Positions 1-6,975 of a DNA stretch of 21,717 bases are shown piece after piece (the first letter of the stretch is position 1; each line of letters opens with the position of its first letter). Source of the stretch: Acidobacteriota bacterium (GTDB taxonomy: Bacteria; Acidobacteriota; Terriglobia; Terriglobales; Acidobacteriaceae); contig JAGWML010000024.1 of NCBI GenBank assembly GCA_028873155.1, forward strand, positions 1 to 21,717, in the 5' to 3' direction. A model generated the notes under the pieces. It was not told the origin of the DNA, made no database searches, and worked only from the letters and a program-made list of their open reading frames with translations. The translations under genes were made by a program, and so were the position numbers.

Positions 1-1
1 C

Positions 2-1117
2 ACCAGCTTCGATTTCCTCTGGTGGGTGCTTGCTGCATGGTGCATTCTGCGCCTGCTCACCACTGAAGATCCGCGCTGGTGGTTCGCCATCGGCGCTGCG
101 CTCGGCTTCGGCCTGGAGACGAAATACTCCATCGTCTTCTTCATCGCAGGCATCGTGTTCGGCATGCTGCTCACTCCGGCGCGGCGCCACATGCGCAGCG
201 GCTGGTTCTGGGCGGGCGTAGGCCTGGCGCTGCTCCTGTTTCTACCCAACTTCGTCTGGCTCGTGCACCATGACTTCATCTCCTACCGCTTTCTGCAGCA
301 TATTCATGCGCGCGACGTGGCCCAGGGGCGCACCGACGGCTTTCTGCGCGACCAGATCCTCTATGGCGCCAATCTCTTTTCTGTGCCCGTCTGGATCGCC
401 GGCCTGATTGCCTTCTTCCGCAGCAGGCGCTATCGCACGCTCGCATGGATGGCGGTGATTCCGGTCGCTGTCTTCTTCGCGAGCAAAGGCCGCTTCTACT
501 ACGTGGCCCCTGTCTATCCCATGCTACTGGCCATGGGCTCAACCGTTGCAGAGCGCTGGCTGGAGCGACTGCCCGCGCTTGCCCGCCGCACTCTGCCAAC
601 CGTCTATTTCGCGGGAGTCGCCGTTTGCGGCGCCTTTTTGATTGCGCTTCTTGTGCCCGTCGCATCTTCCGGCCCGCTGCGCGCGTTTGCGCTCAAGAAC
701 AATGGCGACCTGCGCGAAGAGATTGGCTGGAATGAACTGGTGCGTACCGTGGCAGCCATTCGCGATTCGCTGCCCCCGGATCAGCAGGCCCATCTCGGCA
801 TCACAACCGGCAATTACGGAGAATACGGCGCCATCGAAATTCTCGGCCCACAGTACGGACTGCCCACACCGATTGGCACCACAAACTCCGAATGGCTGCG
901 CGGCTATCCCACGCCCCCGCCGACGACGCTGATCGTTCTGGGCCTCTCTTCGCAACAGGCAAACGAGATCTTTACCGGCTGCCGGCTGGCCGGGCACAAC
1001 AGCAACTCGGAAGGCGTGCGCAGCGAAGAGAGCAAAGATCATCCGGATATCTTCGTCTGCGGACCGCCGCGCCTACCCATCGCTGTGCTTTGGAAAAAGT
1101 TCCAGAGCTTTGGCTGA
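2..1117 (+). CDS. ArnT-like family 39 glycosyltransferase, C-terminal part (5' end outside window)
   Basis: The reading frame is already open at base 2 and continues upstream of the window, so the N-terminus is missing. A GTG at 26 is only an internal codon. The visible part starts in a membrane segment followed by a TEDPRWW-type loop typical of GT39 proteins, and has about six further hydrophobic segments. It includes the characteristic SKGRFYYVAPVYPML stretch (about 489-533) and ends in a soluble, probably periplasmic, domain of about 140 residues. Family knowledge: these integral membrane enzymes move a sugar from a polyprenyl-phosphate donor to lipid or protein outside the cytoplasmic membrane. 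The catalytic acidic residues lie in the first extracytoplasmic loop, which is not in this window, so activity cannot be judged. The gene converges on the CAP-domain gene with only five bases between the two stop codons. Confidence 0.82.
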   Translation, partial: TSFDFLWWVLAAWCILRLLTTEDPRWWFAIGAALGFGLETKYSIVFFIAGIVFGMLLTPARRHMRSGWFWAGVGLALLLFLPNFVWLVHHDFISYRFLQHIHARDVAQGRTDGFLRDQILYGANLFSVPVWIAGLIAFFRSRRYRTLAWMAVIPVAVFFASKGRFYYVAPVYPMLLAMGSTVAERWLERLPALARRTLPTVYFAGVAVCGAFLIALLVPVASSGPLRAFALKNNGDLREEIGWNELVRTVAAIRDSLPPDQQAHLGITTGNYGEYGAIEILGPQYGLPTPIGTTNSEWLRGYPTPPPTTLIVLGLSSQQANEIFTGCRLAGHNSNSEGVRSEESKDHPDIFVCGPPRLPIAVLWKKFQSFG

Positions 1118-1122
1118 TCCGC

Positions 1123-1923
1123 TTAAAACAGCAGCACTGCCACGCGATATGCCGTGAAGTCGCCGCCCATGTTCTGCGCAGGGCAGCTCCCAATCTCCGC
1201 TCGGCGATACTGGCCCGAGGCCAGCTTCTGGCGCAGTGCCGGCGGCAACTGCGATAGATCCGAGTCCTGCCAGCGCATGATGAAGTGCGGCGTTCCAGCA
1301 GCATCGCTGGATGGCGACCCGGAATCCATCCTGCACGCCTCGCGCGCCGCACTGTTGTTGCGCACAATCGCCACACCGCTCGGTTGGAGCAGCTCGGCAA
1401 CGCGTGCCTCCACCTGCGCGCGATCCATCGACACCACCCCGCGGTCGTAGTCCGCCACGGCGTAGAGCGTGCCGCGCGCCGCCACCACAGCGATGCCTAC
1501 GCGGTTCACCTCGGGGTTCAGCAGGTTGCTGCGATGTCCCGGTGAGTGCATCCATTCATCATGAATCTCCGCCGCCGTTGGCCCCACGGCGACGTTCTCT
1601 TCAATCAGGCTGAAGTGTGCGCCGGCGTGTCCAGCGCGTTCGGTCACATCCGGCTCGCCCGGATATTGATGGGAGATTGGCCCCTCCGCCGCCATGCGCA
1701 GGCAGTGCTGCCGCGCAGCTTCGGCCAGGTTGCCATCCCATTGGAGTGGCCCGGCGCCATGTTGAGCGCGCGCCTGGTTCGCCAGCGCGAAGATCTGCTC
1801 GGCTGCCTCACGCATGCCACCCGCCGCACCCTGCTGCACATAGAAGGGCGACTGAGCACTTGCGCCGCCAACCCCAACGACCACTGCCAGAAGTGCAGCC
1901 ACGGCCAAACGAATTTCGTGCAT
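1123..1923 (-). CDS. secreted CAP (SCP-like) domain protein
   Basis: The 266-residue product begins with a clear signal peptide (hydrophobic residues about 5-20, ASA-Q cleavage site near 23). The CAP domain spans about 43-160. It carries the usual cleft residues: H85 in SHQYPG, E109 in the EENVAVG motif, E123 and H130 in the EWMHSPGHRSNLL signature. The remaining ~100 residues contain two cysteines and no recognised domain. The frame is open further upstream, but the ATG at 1923 places the signal peptide at the N-terminus. The longer version would overlap the divergent permease gene, so 1923 was chosen. Bacterial CAP proteins are secreted or periplasmic and mostly of unknown activity. The upstream gene diverges after 54 bases, so both promoters must lie in or near that short gap. 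The ribosome site is weak (AAAGAAA). Confidence 0.88.
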   Translation of the reverse strand: MHEIRLAVAALLAVVVGVGGASAQSPFYVQQGAAGGMREAAEQIFALANQARAQHGAGPLQWDGNLAEAARQHCLRMAAEGPISHQYPGEPDVTERAGHAGAHFSLIEENVAVGPTAAEIHDEWMHSPGHRSNLLNPEVNRVGIAVVAARGTLYAVADYDRGVVSMDRAQVEARVAELLQPSGVAIVRNNSAAREACRMDSGSPSSDAAGTPHFIMRWQDSDLSQLPPALRQKLASGQYRRAEIGSCPAQNMGGDFTAYRVAVLLF

Positions 1924-1977
1924 GTTTCTTTGAACCCGAATTTGTGCACAGTGTCGCGCGGTATCCTTGCTGTGCCT

Positions 1978-2847
1978 ATGCCGACCGCGCCACCATCTGC
2001 ACCGACCTCCACCCTCGCCGGATTTCGCGCGCAGCCCCTGATGGTTGTGGGCATGGTGCTGCTGGCCGCATTTGTTGTCGCGGGCCTCGCCGCTCCGTGG
2101 ATCGCGCCCTACAATCCCGCATCCATCGATCTGGAACATCGGCTGGAAAGCCCCAGCCTGCACCACTGGGCCGGCACCGATGAGCTGGGCCGCGATACCT
2201 TTTCCCGTCTGATCTGGGGCGCTCGCCTCTCGCTCGCCGTATCCGTCAGTGTTGTGACTGTGTCCCTGTTGCTTGGTCTCACCATTGGCGGTTTTGCCGG
2301 GTACAACGCAGGATGGATCGACACCGCTCTTACCACATTCGCGATGAACACGTTTCTCGCGCTTCCGGGCATCCTGCTGGCCATCGCCTTCGCTGCCTTT
2401 CTTGGTTCAGGGTTTACCAATCTGGTTCTCGCCCTCGCCATTGGCGGCTGGGCCGGATACGCCCGTCTGGTACGCGCGCAGGTGATGGCCGTGCGCAGCC
2501 TGGACTATGTGGACGCCGCCCGCGCGCTCGGCGCCGGCGGGCTGCGCATCTTCCTGCGCCACATTCTTCCCAATATCGTTCAGCCGGTCCTGGTGCAGGC
2601 GTCGATTGGCATGGCTGGGGTTATTCTTGCCGAGGCCACCCTGTCCTTTCTGGGCCTCGGCATCCCCGCACCGGCACCTAGTTGGGGTGGGATGCTCAAC
2701 GACGCCCGTCTCCATCTCTTTGACTCACCCCACCTTGTCCTGTTCCCCGCGGCCGCCGTTGCCTGTTCCGTTCTGGGATTCAATCTGCTCGGAGATGGAC
2801 TGCGCGACCGGCTTGACCCTAGGACGCGGCTGACAATCGGTATATGA
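1978..2847 (+). CDS. DppC/OppC-type ABC transporter permease
   Basis: The 289-residue integral membrane subunit belongs to the peptide/nickel class of binding-protein-dependent ABC transporters. Visible features are a first membrane segment at about 22-42, the family motif GTDELGRDTFSR after the first periplasmic stretch, four or five further membrane helices, and the EAA cytoplasmic loop (DYVDAARALGAGG...HILPN). This loop docks on the ATPase subunit. The end LGDGLRDRLDPR is also typical of DppC. The ATG at 1978 gives the normal family length; a GTG at 1972 is possible, and no clear Shine-Dalgarno is seen for either. The frame is open back to 1546, but that part lies antisense to the CAP gene. 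The stop overlaps the next start (ATGA). The partner permease is on the other strand at 3872-4804, and no ATPase or solute-binding gene is present in the window. Confidence 0.9.
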   Translation: MPTAPPSAPTSTLAGFRAQPLMVVGMVLLAAFVVAGLAAPWIAPYNPASIDLEHRLESPSLHHWAGTDELGRDTFSRLIWGARLSLAVSVSVVTVSLLLGLTIGGFAGYNAGWIDTALTTFAMNTFLALPGILLAIAFAAFLGSGFTNLVLALAIGGWAGYARLVRAQVMAVRSLDYVDAARALGAGGLRIFLRHILPNIVQPVLVQASIGMAGVILAEATLSFLGLGIPAPAPSWGGMLNDARLHLFDSPHLVLFPAAAVACSVLGFNLLGDGLRDRLDPRTRLTIGI

Positions 2848-3359
2848 TGGGGGGCATGCACAACTTGCACGCGGGTGAATGTGAGCATTGCTTGCGGAAG
2901 TATAAGTATTCACTCTGGCACTCCGGATTCGGAGAGAGCAGCTATGCCTACTGCGACACCTGCGGCACGGTAGCCGTTTGCAGCTACAAGCGCTTTTTCC
3001 CGGCCATGCAACCGCCAACATCCGCACACTTCCAGGTCATCGAGCAGGAGTGGGAGCATCTGCTGGCGCCATGCGCCTGCGGCGGCGCCTTTCGCAGCAA
3101 TGCCGCGCCGCGATGCGTCTTCTGCCGGCACGAGCTCTCTGCCGATTACGCGACCGGCCACATTGAACGGAACTCTCGCAGCACCAACCGGCAGTGGCGC
3201 TGGCAGAGGAACTGGAGTGGCCTCTACTGCATCGCGCTCGAAGAGCCGAACCAGCCCGGCACGCTCCGGATGGTCAGCAACCCCTTCGCGCGCCCGTGGG
3301 AGACGCCCAAGAAGAAATCTCTGATGCGCTGGACCGAGATTTTCAGCTTCAGCCGGTGA
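2844..3359 (+). CDS. small zinc-ribbon protein of unknown function
   Basis: The predicted product has 171 residues and no signal peptide or membrane segment, so it is probably cytoplasmic. It carries four cysteine pairs: C13-x2-C16, C37-x2-C40, C77-x-C79 and C91-x2-C94. This spacing suggests two zinc ribbons, one near the N-terminus and one in the middle, followed by a basic, tryptophan-rich C-terminal part (WRWQRNW). I do not recognise a named family. The start at 2844 overlaps the permease stop as ATGA, which suggests translational coupling. ATGs at 2847 and 2856 are alternatives. The gene ends in a GTGA overlap with the metallophosphoesterase, so the three genes probably form one transcript. 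Zinc binding is inferred from the cysteine pattern only. Confidence 0.75.
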   Translation: MMGGMHNLHAGECEHCLRKYKYSLWHSGFGESSYAYCDTCGTVAVCSYKRFFPAMQPPTSAHFQVIEQEWEHLLAPCACGGAFRSNAAPRCVFCRHELSADYATGHIERNSRSTNRQWRWQRNWSGLYCIALEEPNQPGTLRMVSNPFARPWETPKKKSLMRWTEIFSFSR

Positions 3360-3853
3360 AGCTCGGCCTTTTGAGCGATACGCACGGCCTGCTTCGGCCG
3401 GAAGCTCTGGCGGCGCTGGAAGGCTGTGACCACATTCTTCACATGGGCGACGTAGGCGGCGGTGAAATCCTCAAGGCACTCGCACGCATCGCTCCCGTCC
3501 ACGCTGTGCGCGGCAACATCGATCGCACGGGCCCCTGCAGCCGCCTGCCCGAGACCGACGTGCTCCTCTTTGAAGGGCACTACCTCTATCTTCTCCACGA
3601 TCGCGCGTCGCTGCATCTCGACCCGGCCGCAGCAAAGTTCTCCGCTGTGCTGTACGGCCATACGCATCGGTCTCACATCGAGTGGCACCGAGAGGTGCTG
3701 TACTTTAATCCCGGCTCCTGCGGACCGAGGCGCTTCGAACTGCCCGTGAGCGTGGGCATGCTGACGATCGAGCCCGGCGGCAAACTGCAGCCCGAGATTG
3801 TCCACCTCGACAGTGCAACTGAAAAAATCGGCCGATCGGCCGCACGCAGCTAG
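3356..3853 (+). CDS. YfcE/MJ0936-type metallophosphoesterase
   Basis: The 165-residue protein is a minimal calcineurin-like phosphoesterase. All metal-ligand motifs are visible: D8 and H10 in LLSDTHG, D32 in HMGDVGG, N54 in VRGNID, H81 in LLHDR, and H102/H104 in YGHTH. The NPGSC motif near 118-122 is typical of the YfcE/MJ0936 subfamily. Those enzymes are small cytoplasmic two-metal phosphodiesterases of generally unclear natural substrate. The GTG at 3356 was chosen because it starts directly before the first beta-strand and overlaps the preceding stop as GTGA. The frame is open further upstream, but that stretch is antisense-like noise inside the zinc-ribbon gene. The family usually has HG or HD at the fifth motif, and HD is present here. 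The gene converges on the DppB-type permease with an 18-base gap. Confidence 0.9.
   Translation: MKLGLLSDTHGLLRPEALAALEGCDHILHMGDVGGGEILKALARIAPVHAVRGNIDRTGPCSRLPETDVLLFEGHYLYLLHDRASLHLDPAAAKFSAVLYGHTHRSHIEWHREVLYFNPGSCGPRRFELPVSVGMLTIEPGGKLQPEIVHLDSATEKIGRSAARS
3829..3842. repeat. 14-bp perfect palindrome at the end of the phosphoesterase gene
   Basis: CGGCCGATCGGCCG is its own reverse complement. It lies in the last codons of the phosphoesterase gene, 30 bases before the stop of the convergent permease. It could fold as a short hairpin in either transcript but has no T-tract after it, so a terminator role is only a possibility. Confidence 0.35.
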
Positions 3854-3871
3854 AGCGGCAATGTCTTCCCG

Positions 3872-4804
3872 TCATCCGCGCATACGCGGGTTCACCCACG
3901 TATAGACCGTGTCTGTCAGAAGGTTCACCAGCACATACGTCAATCCAATCGTCAGCAGGCACCCCTGCACCAGGGCGTAGTCGCGGTTGGCAATGGCGCT
4001 TACAACCAGCCTGCCCAGCCCCGGCCAACTGAAGATGGTCTCGGTAACCACCGCACCCGCCAGCAGCGCGCCAAACTGCAAACCCACCACGGTAATGATT
4101 GGTACCAGCGCGTTCGGCAGCGCATGCCGGCACACCACGGCAGCTTCCGTCAGTCCCTTGGCCCGCGCCGTGCGAATGTAGTCCTGCCCCAGTTCTTCGA
4201 GCATCGCGGTGCGCACCATGCGCGTCAGAATCGCGGCCAGCGAACTGCCCATTGCGACCGCCGGCAGCACAAGATACCGCCAGTCGATTCCGCTGCCGCT
4301 GCCGCTCGCACCTGAAACCGGCAGCCATCCCAGGCGAATTGAGAAGACCAGAATCAGCACAGGCCCGAGCACCAGCCCCGGCACCGAGAGGCCGCCAAGA
4401 CTCACGACTGAGAGCACAGGATCGCGCCACCGGCCGCGCCCTGTCGCTGCCAGGATCCCTGCCGGAAGAGCCAGCGCCAGGGCCAGCACCAGCGAAGCCA
4501 GTGTCAGCGCAATCGTATATGGATAGCGCTCGACGACCAGGCGGAGCACCGTCTCATGCAGCCGGATCGACGAGCCCAGGCTGCCGTGGAGCACACCGTT
4601 CCAATAGTTCACATACTGCTGACCGAGCGGCTGATCCAGCCCCAGTTGATGACGGAGGGCAACCACGTCTGCGGGTGAAGCGCCATCCCCCAGCATCTGC
4701 AACACCGGATCGCCGGGTACCAGATGGATCAGCAGGAAGACCAGCGAGACGACCAGCCAGACCACGCTCAAGGCCAGCAGCAGGCGGCGGACTCCGTGCA
4801 TCAT
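3872..4804 (-). CDS. DppB/OppB-type ABC transporter permease
   Basis: The 310-residue integral membrane protein is the second permease type of peptide/nickel ABC importers. It shows the N-terminal membrane helix followed by HLVPGDPV, the GLDQPLGQQYVNYW segment in the first periplasmic loop, and five further helices. The EAA loop reads DYIRTARAKGL...HALPNAL, and the end NLLTDTVYTWVNPRMR is the normal family C-terminus. Length and order are complete. The start at 4804 is fixed by AGGAG seven bases upstream; a second ATG follows immediately. Its usual partner, a DppC-type permease, lies 1 kb away on the opposite strand, and no ATPase or binding protein is in view. The pair may still assemble, or each may belong to separate transporters. 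Confidence 0.9.
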   Translation of the reverse strand: MMHGVRRLLLALSVVWLVVSLVFLLIHLVPGDPVLQMLGDGASPADVVALRHQLGLDQPLGQQYVNYWNGVLHGSLGSSIRLHETVLRLVVERYPYTIALTLASLVLALALALPAGILAATGRGRWRDPVLSVVSLGGLSVPGLVLGPVLILVFSIRLGWLPVSGASGSGSGIDWRYLVLPAVAMGSSLAAILTRMVRTAMLEELGQDYIRTARAKGLTEAAVVCRHALPNALVPIITVVGLQFGALLAGAVVTETIFSWPGLGRLVVSAIANRDYALVQGCLLTIGLTYVLVNLLTDTVYTWVNPRMRG

Positions 4805-4811
4805 CGGTTCA

Positions 4812-4816
4812 CTCCT
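4812..4816 (-). promoter_or_regulatory. Shine-Dalgarno site fixing the DppB-type permease start
   Basis: On the minus strand AGGAG lies seven bases before the ATG at 4804. It supports that start over the in-frame ATG directly after it. Confidence 0.7.
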
Positions 4817-4882
4817 GCGCCGAATGGCCGCATGACCTTAGGCGCTTCCAGCATGCGCCAGCGACGATAATCCCCTCCAGGC

Positions 4883-4913
4883 GTTCCCGCTCATTGACTC
4901 AATGAGCGGGAAC
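4883..4913. repeat. perfect 15-bp-arm palindrome containing a stop codon
   Basis: The arms GTTCCCGCTCATTGA and TCAATGAGCGGGAAC are exact reverse complements around one central base. The minus-strand TGA stop (4899-4901) of the large membrane protein lies at its centre, so the last codons and the stop are part of the stem. On the minus strand it is followed by CGCCTGGAGG rather than a T-tract, so it is not a classic intrinsic terminator. It could attenuate transcription into the DppB-type gene 80 bases downstream, protect the mRNA 3' end, or bind a dimeric protein. Confidence 0.65.
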
Positions 4914-6482
4914 AGGTGGGACAGGTGCGGATCGGTTCTGATCCGGTGCGGCTGGTGCTGCGCGCTCAAACAACACGAAGGTATTGTCTCCCGTTCCCTC
5001 AGTGCGAGCCAGCTTCCATCCGGGCGTATGACTCAGCCAATACGCCAGCGGCTGCGTCTGCCAGAGCAAAACGTGGTCAATCTTGTACTTGTCGAACAGT
5101 TGCAGGGGGGCGCGGGAGTACACAATATCCAGGAAATCCTTCAGCACCCCATGATGCTCAAAGGTATCAAAGCGTGAGTCAAGAAACGTCGGCTTGCCCT
5201 CAAAATCCATAATGCCGCCAAGGCCGTCAGAGTTCATCGTTCGCCATTGCGGTTGAATGCTGGCGATCGTTTGCAGAGGAAACGCCTCCTTCAGCCCCTT
5301 GTCGAAACTCGCCTGCGACGGGAAGAAATGAACCAGGACCCAGATCGAACCGGCAACCATCAACAGGTTCATCGCCGGAATTGTCTTTTTATCCGATTCG
5401 AGGAAGAGGTCGCGCTCCAAGTCCTGGGCAAGCATGGGCGCCGTCAGCACTGCGGCCATAAACAGAAAACGTGCGTGATCGAAGGCCGAATACCAGGCAA
5501 AGAAGACCACCGCGATCTCAAACAGCCGCCACTTGCGGCCGCTTACCCCGTTGGCAATCACCATCGCCGCGATACAGCCCGCAGCCACCTTGCCCGCAAG
5601 TCGCTCGAGGTTTAACGGCTGCCATTCCTGCACATTCTGAATATTCAGCTTCTGGTTCACCATCATGTCGATTGGATTCCACATCAACCGCCAGCCATAG
5701 GGGTTGATGATCAGCACAACGACACAGGCTGCCAAGACCCACAAAAGAGTCTTCCGCGTCGTCGCGGGGAAGGCCTCCTGGTTAAACACACCCGCATGCA
5801 CGGGAATCAGTCCGCACAGCACGTGCAGCACAAGCAATCCAAGACCGATCAACCAACTGCCGTGCGTGTTGACCCAGATGCAGAAGATCGGAGGCAAAAA
5901 CCACAGCCATCGCGTATCCCCGCGGTCGGCCGCCTCCAGAATCGCCATCTCCAGGGACATCAGGATATAGGCAAGAACAATGATGCGCGGGCCAGCGTTC
6001 ACCGTCATCAGCATGAAGCAGATGCCGGTGGCCCAGAACGCCGCGCCGGAGTGACCCGAGCGCCAGTAACCACGCCAGTACAGCAGAAAGATGTTCGCTA
6101 GAAGGCCAATCTCGGTCACTAAATAGAGCCCGGCAAGGCTGCCGATGCGGTAGCCAAACCAGTACGGCAGCTCGCCCAGCCACTCGGGATTCACCCAGCG
6201 CTGCCCTGCGACCGTAAAGGAATACGGCTCCATGCGGATAAAGTGATGCGTGGTCGTCAGGATACGCGCATCCGCAAGGTGCCACCAGAGATCGGGATCA
6301 TGCACCAGGTTCTGCGGCTTTTGCAGCGTGCCGGAGAGAATGACGACCACCGTCGCAATCACTGCCATGCTCATCAGATGACGGCAGAAGATGCGGTTGA
6401 AGATCTGCAGCCACCGGGGCTGCGGGGCAACCACATCCGGCGTCACCGGATTCGATTCCTGGGCGTCGGAGATTCCATCCAT
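4899..6482 (-). CDS. large multi-pass membrane protein, GT-C-like, function unknown
   Basis: The predicted product has 527 residues. After a polar N-terminus there is a first membrane helix (about 37-52). An extracytoplasmic loop follows with HDPDLWWHLADARI (residues 61-74), EPYSFT (85-90) and WVNPEWLGE (96-104). About nine further hydrophobic helices come next, then a soluble C-terminal region of about 130 residues. Acidic residues in the first large loop after helix 1 recall GT-C-fold lipid-linked glycosyltransferases, where such a DxD-like site is catalytic. Here D62 and D64 would be the candidates. That assignment is an inference, and I know of no characterised member. The ATG at 6482 was chosen over a GTG at 6506; neither has a good Shine-Dalgarno. 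The gene lies 95 bases upstream of the DppB-type permease on the same strand, with a palindrome at its stop. Confidence 0.78.
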   Translation of the reverse strand: MDGISDAQESNPVTPDVVAPQPRWLQIFNRIFCRHLMSMAVIATVVVILSGTLQKPQNLVHDPDLWWHLADARILTTTHHFIRMEPYSFTVAGQRWVNPEWLGELPYWFGYRIGSLAGLYLVTEIGLLANIFLLYWRGYWRSGHSGAAFWATGICFMLMTVNAGPRIIVLAYILMSLEMAILEAADRGDTRWLWFLPPIFCIWVNTHGSWLIGLGLLVLHVLCGLIPVHAGVFNQEAFPATTRKTLLWVLAACVVVLIINPYGWRLMWNPIDMMVNQKLNIQNVQEWQPLNLERLAGKVAAGCIAAMVIANGVSGRKWRLFEIAVVFFAWYSAFDHARFLFMAAVLTAPMLAQDLERDLFLESDKKTIPAMNLLMVAGSIWVLVHFFPSQASFDKGLKEAFPLQTIASIQPQWRTMNSDGLGGIMDFEGKPTFLDSRFDTFEHHGVLKDFLDIVYSRAPLQLFDKYKIDHVLLWQTQPLAYWLSHTPGWKLARTEGTGDNTFVLFERAAPAAPDQNRSAPVPPVPAH

Positions 6483-6491
6483 ACGATTACA

Positions 6492-6501
6492 GTAACCGTA
6501 T
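6492..6501. promoter_or_regulatory. possible LacI-type half operator before the membrane protein gene
   Basis: GTAACCGTAT here matches exactly, on the other strand, the ATACGGTTAC core of the operator-like site at 21645-21658. It lies 10 bases upstream of the chosen membrane-protein start. The second half-site is poor, so a chance match is quite possible. Confidence 0.22.
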
Positions 6502-6572
6502 CCCACTCCACTGCAAAGCGCCTTGCAACCAAAGAGTTACCCTCAAGGTTCCTGTCTTCGACAAAGTGCTCG

Positions 6573-6600
6573 CGGTGCCTGAAGTCACCTGCAGGCACCG
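6573..6600. repeat. 9-bp inverted repeat in the divergent intergenic region
   Basis: CGGTGCCTG and CAGGCACCG are separated by ten bases. On the minus strand it would fall about 90 bases upstream of the membrane protein start, within a possible leader. No T-tract follows on either strand. Confidence 0.45.
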
Positions 6601-6758
6601 GATGCCGTGCGATACGATGGGGACAGACAAGCAGAATTAGCAAGCGCCTGCGAATGGCCGCAACTCGTTGATGCGGTTAGTGGATATGTGTGCCCTCGCA
6701 GATTGGCAGGAGCGCATCGGGTCAGCTTTCCCATACACCGCTGGAGATCCAGCGCACC

Positions 6759-6802
6759 GGGTCATAGTACGAAGGTGCTATTGCTGCACCGAATTGTGAC
6801 CC
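6759..6802. repeat. nested inverted repeats, possible structured RNA
   Basis: An outer pair GGGTCA (6759-6764) and TGACCC (6797-6802) encloses an inner pair GGTGC (6774-6778) and GCACC (6786-6790) around a 7-base loop. The internal flanks of nine and six bases would form an asymmetric internal loop. It may be an untranslated-leader element of the + strand NtrC-type gene or a remnant of a mobile-element end; neither can be decided from sequence alone. Confidence 0.35.
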
Positions 6803-6975
6803 CTGAAAATGACGGACACGGGATCTACGGGCCAATACCGAGTCGCGAGGATTGTGGAACGCCGATGCGCAAAGATTCAGGTAGCGGACCGGCCGCGTGA
6901 AGGGCTTCTTGCAATCGGCATTCTGACTCAACTGATTCACAGAAACGACAGGTACCAGGAAAAGGGACTCCTATT

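Larger units (their letters stand above)
6507..6975. other. structured intergenic region without a supported gene
   Basis: This roughly 470-base gap separates the divergent membrane protein and NtrC-type genes. No reading frame in it looks like a protein. It holds three inverted-repeat structures. The first is at 6573-6600, with CGGTGCCTG/CAGGCACCG arms and a 10-base loop. The second is at 6739-6754, with CGCTGGA/TCCAGCG arms and a 2-base centre. The third is nested at 6759-6802, with GGGTCA/TGACCC outside and GGTGC/GCACC inside. Promoters for both genes must lie here, but I see no convincing -35/-10 pair and no sigma-54 -24/-12 element. Upstream of 6976 the leader contains AAAAGGGA, a usable ribosome site about 9 bases before the ATG. 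Confidence 0.5.

Noticed and set aside
4099..4905. Plus-strand frame of 268 codons opposite the DppB-type permease
   Set aside because: Pro/Arg/Ser-rich shadow; the opposite strand encodes a full-length permease with family motifs.
6795..6830. Segment GTGACCCCTGAAAATGACGG as a possible insertion-sequence end
   Set aside because: It has a general look of IS-end sequences, but no transposase remnant, second end or target duplication is visible.
6607..6900. Plus-strand frame of 97 codons in the intergenic region
   Set aside because: No ribosome site, no recognisable composition or motif, and it crosses the nested inverted repeats.
6880..6975. Sigma-54 promoter upstream of the NtrC-type gene
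   Set aside because: TTCTTGCA looked like a -12 element, but the -24 position reads TGAA instead of TGGC.
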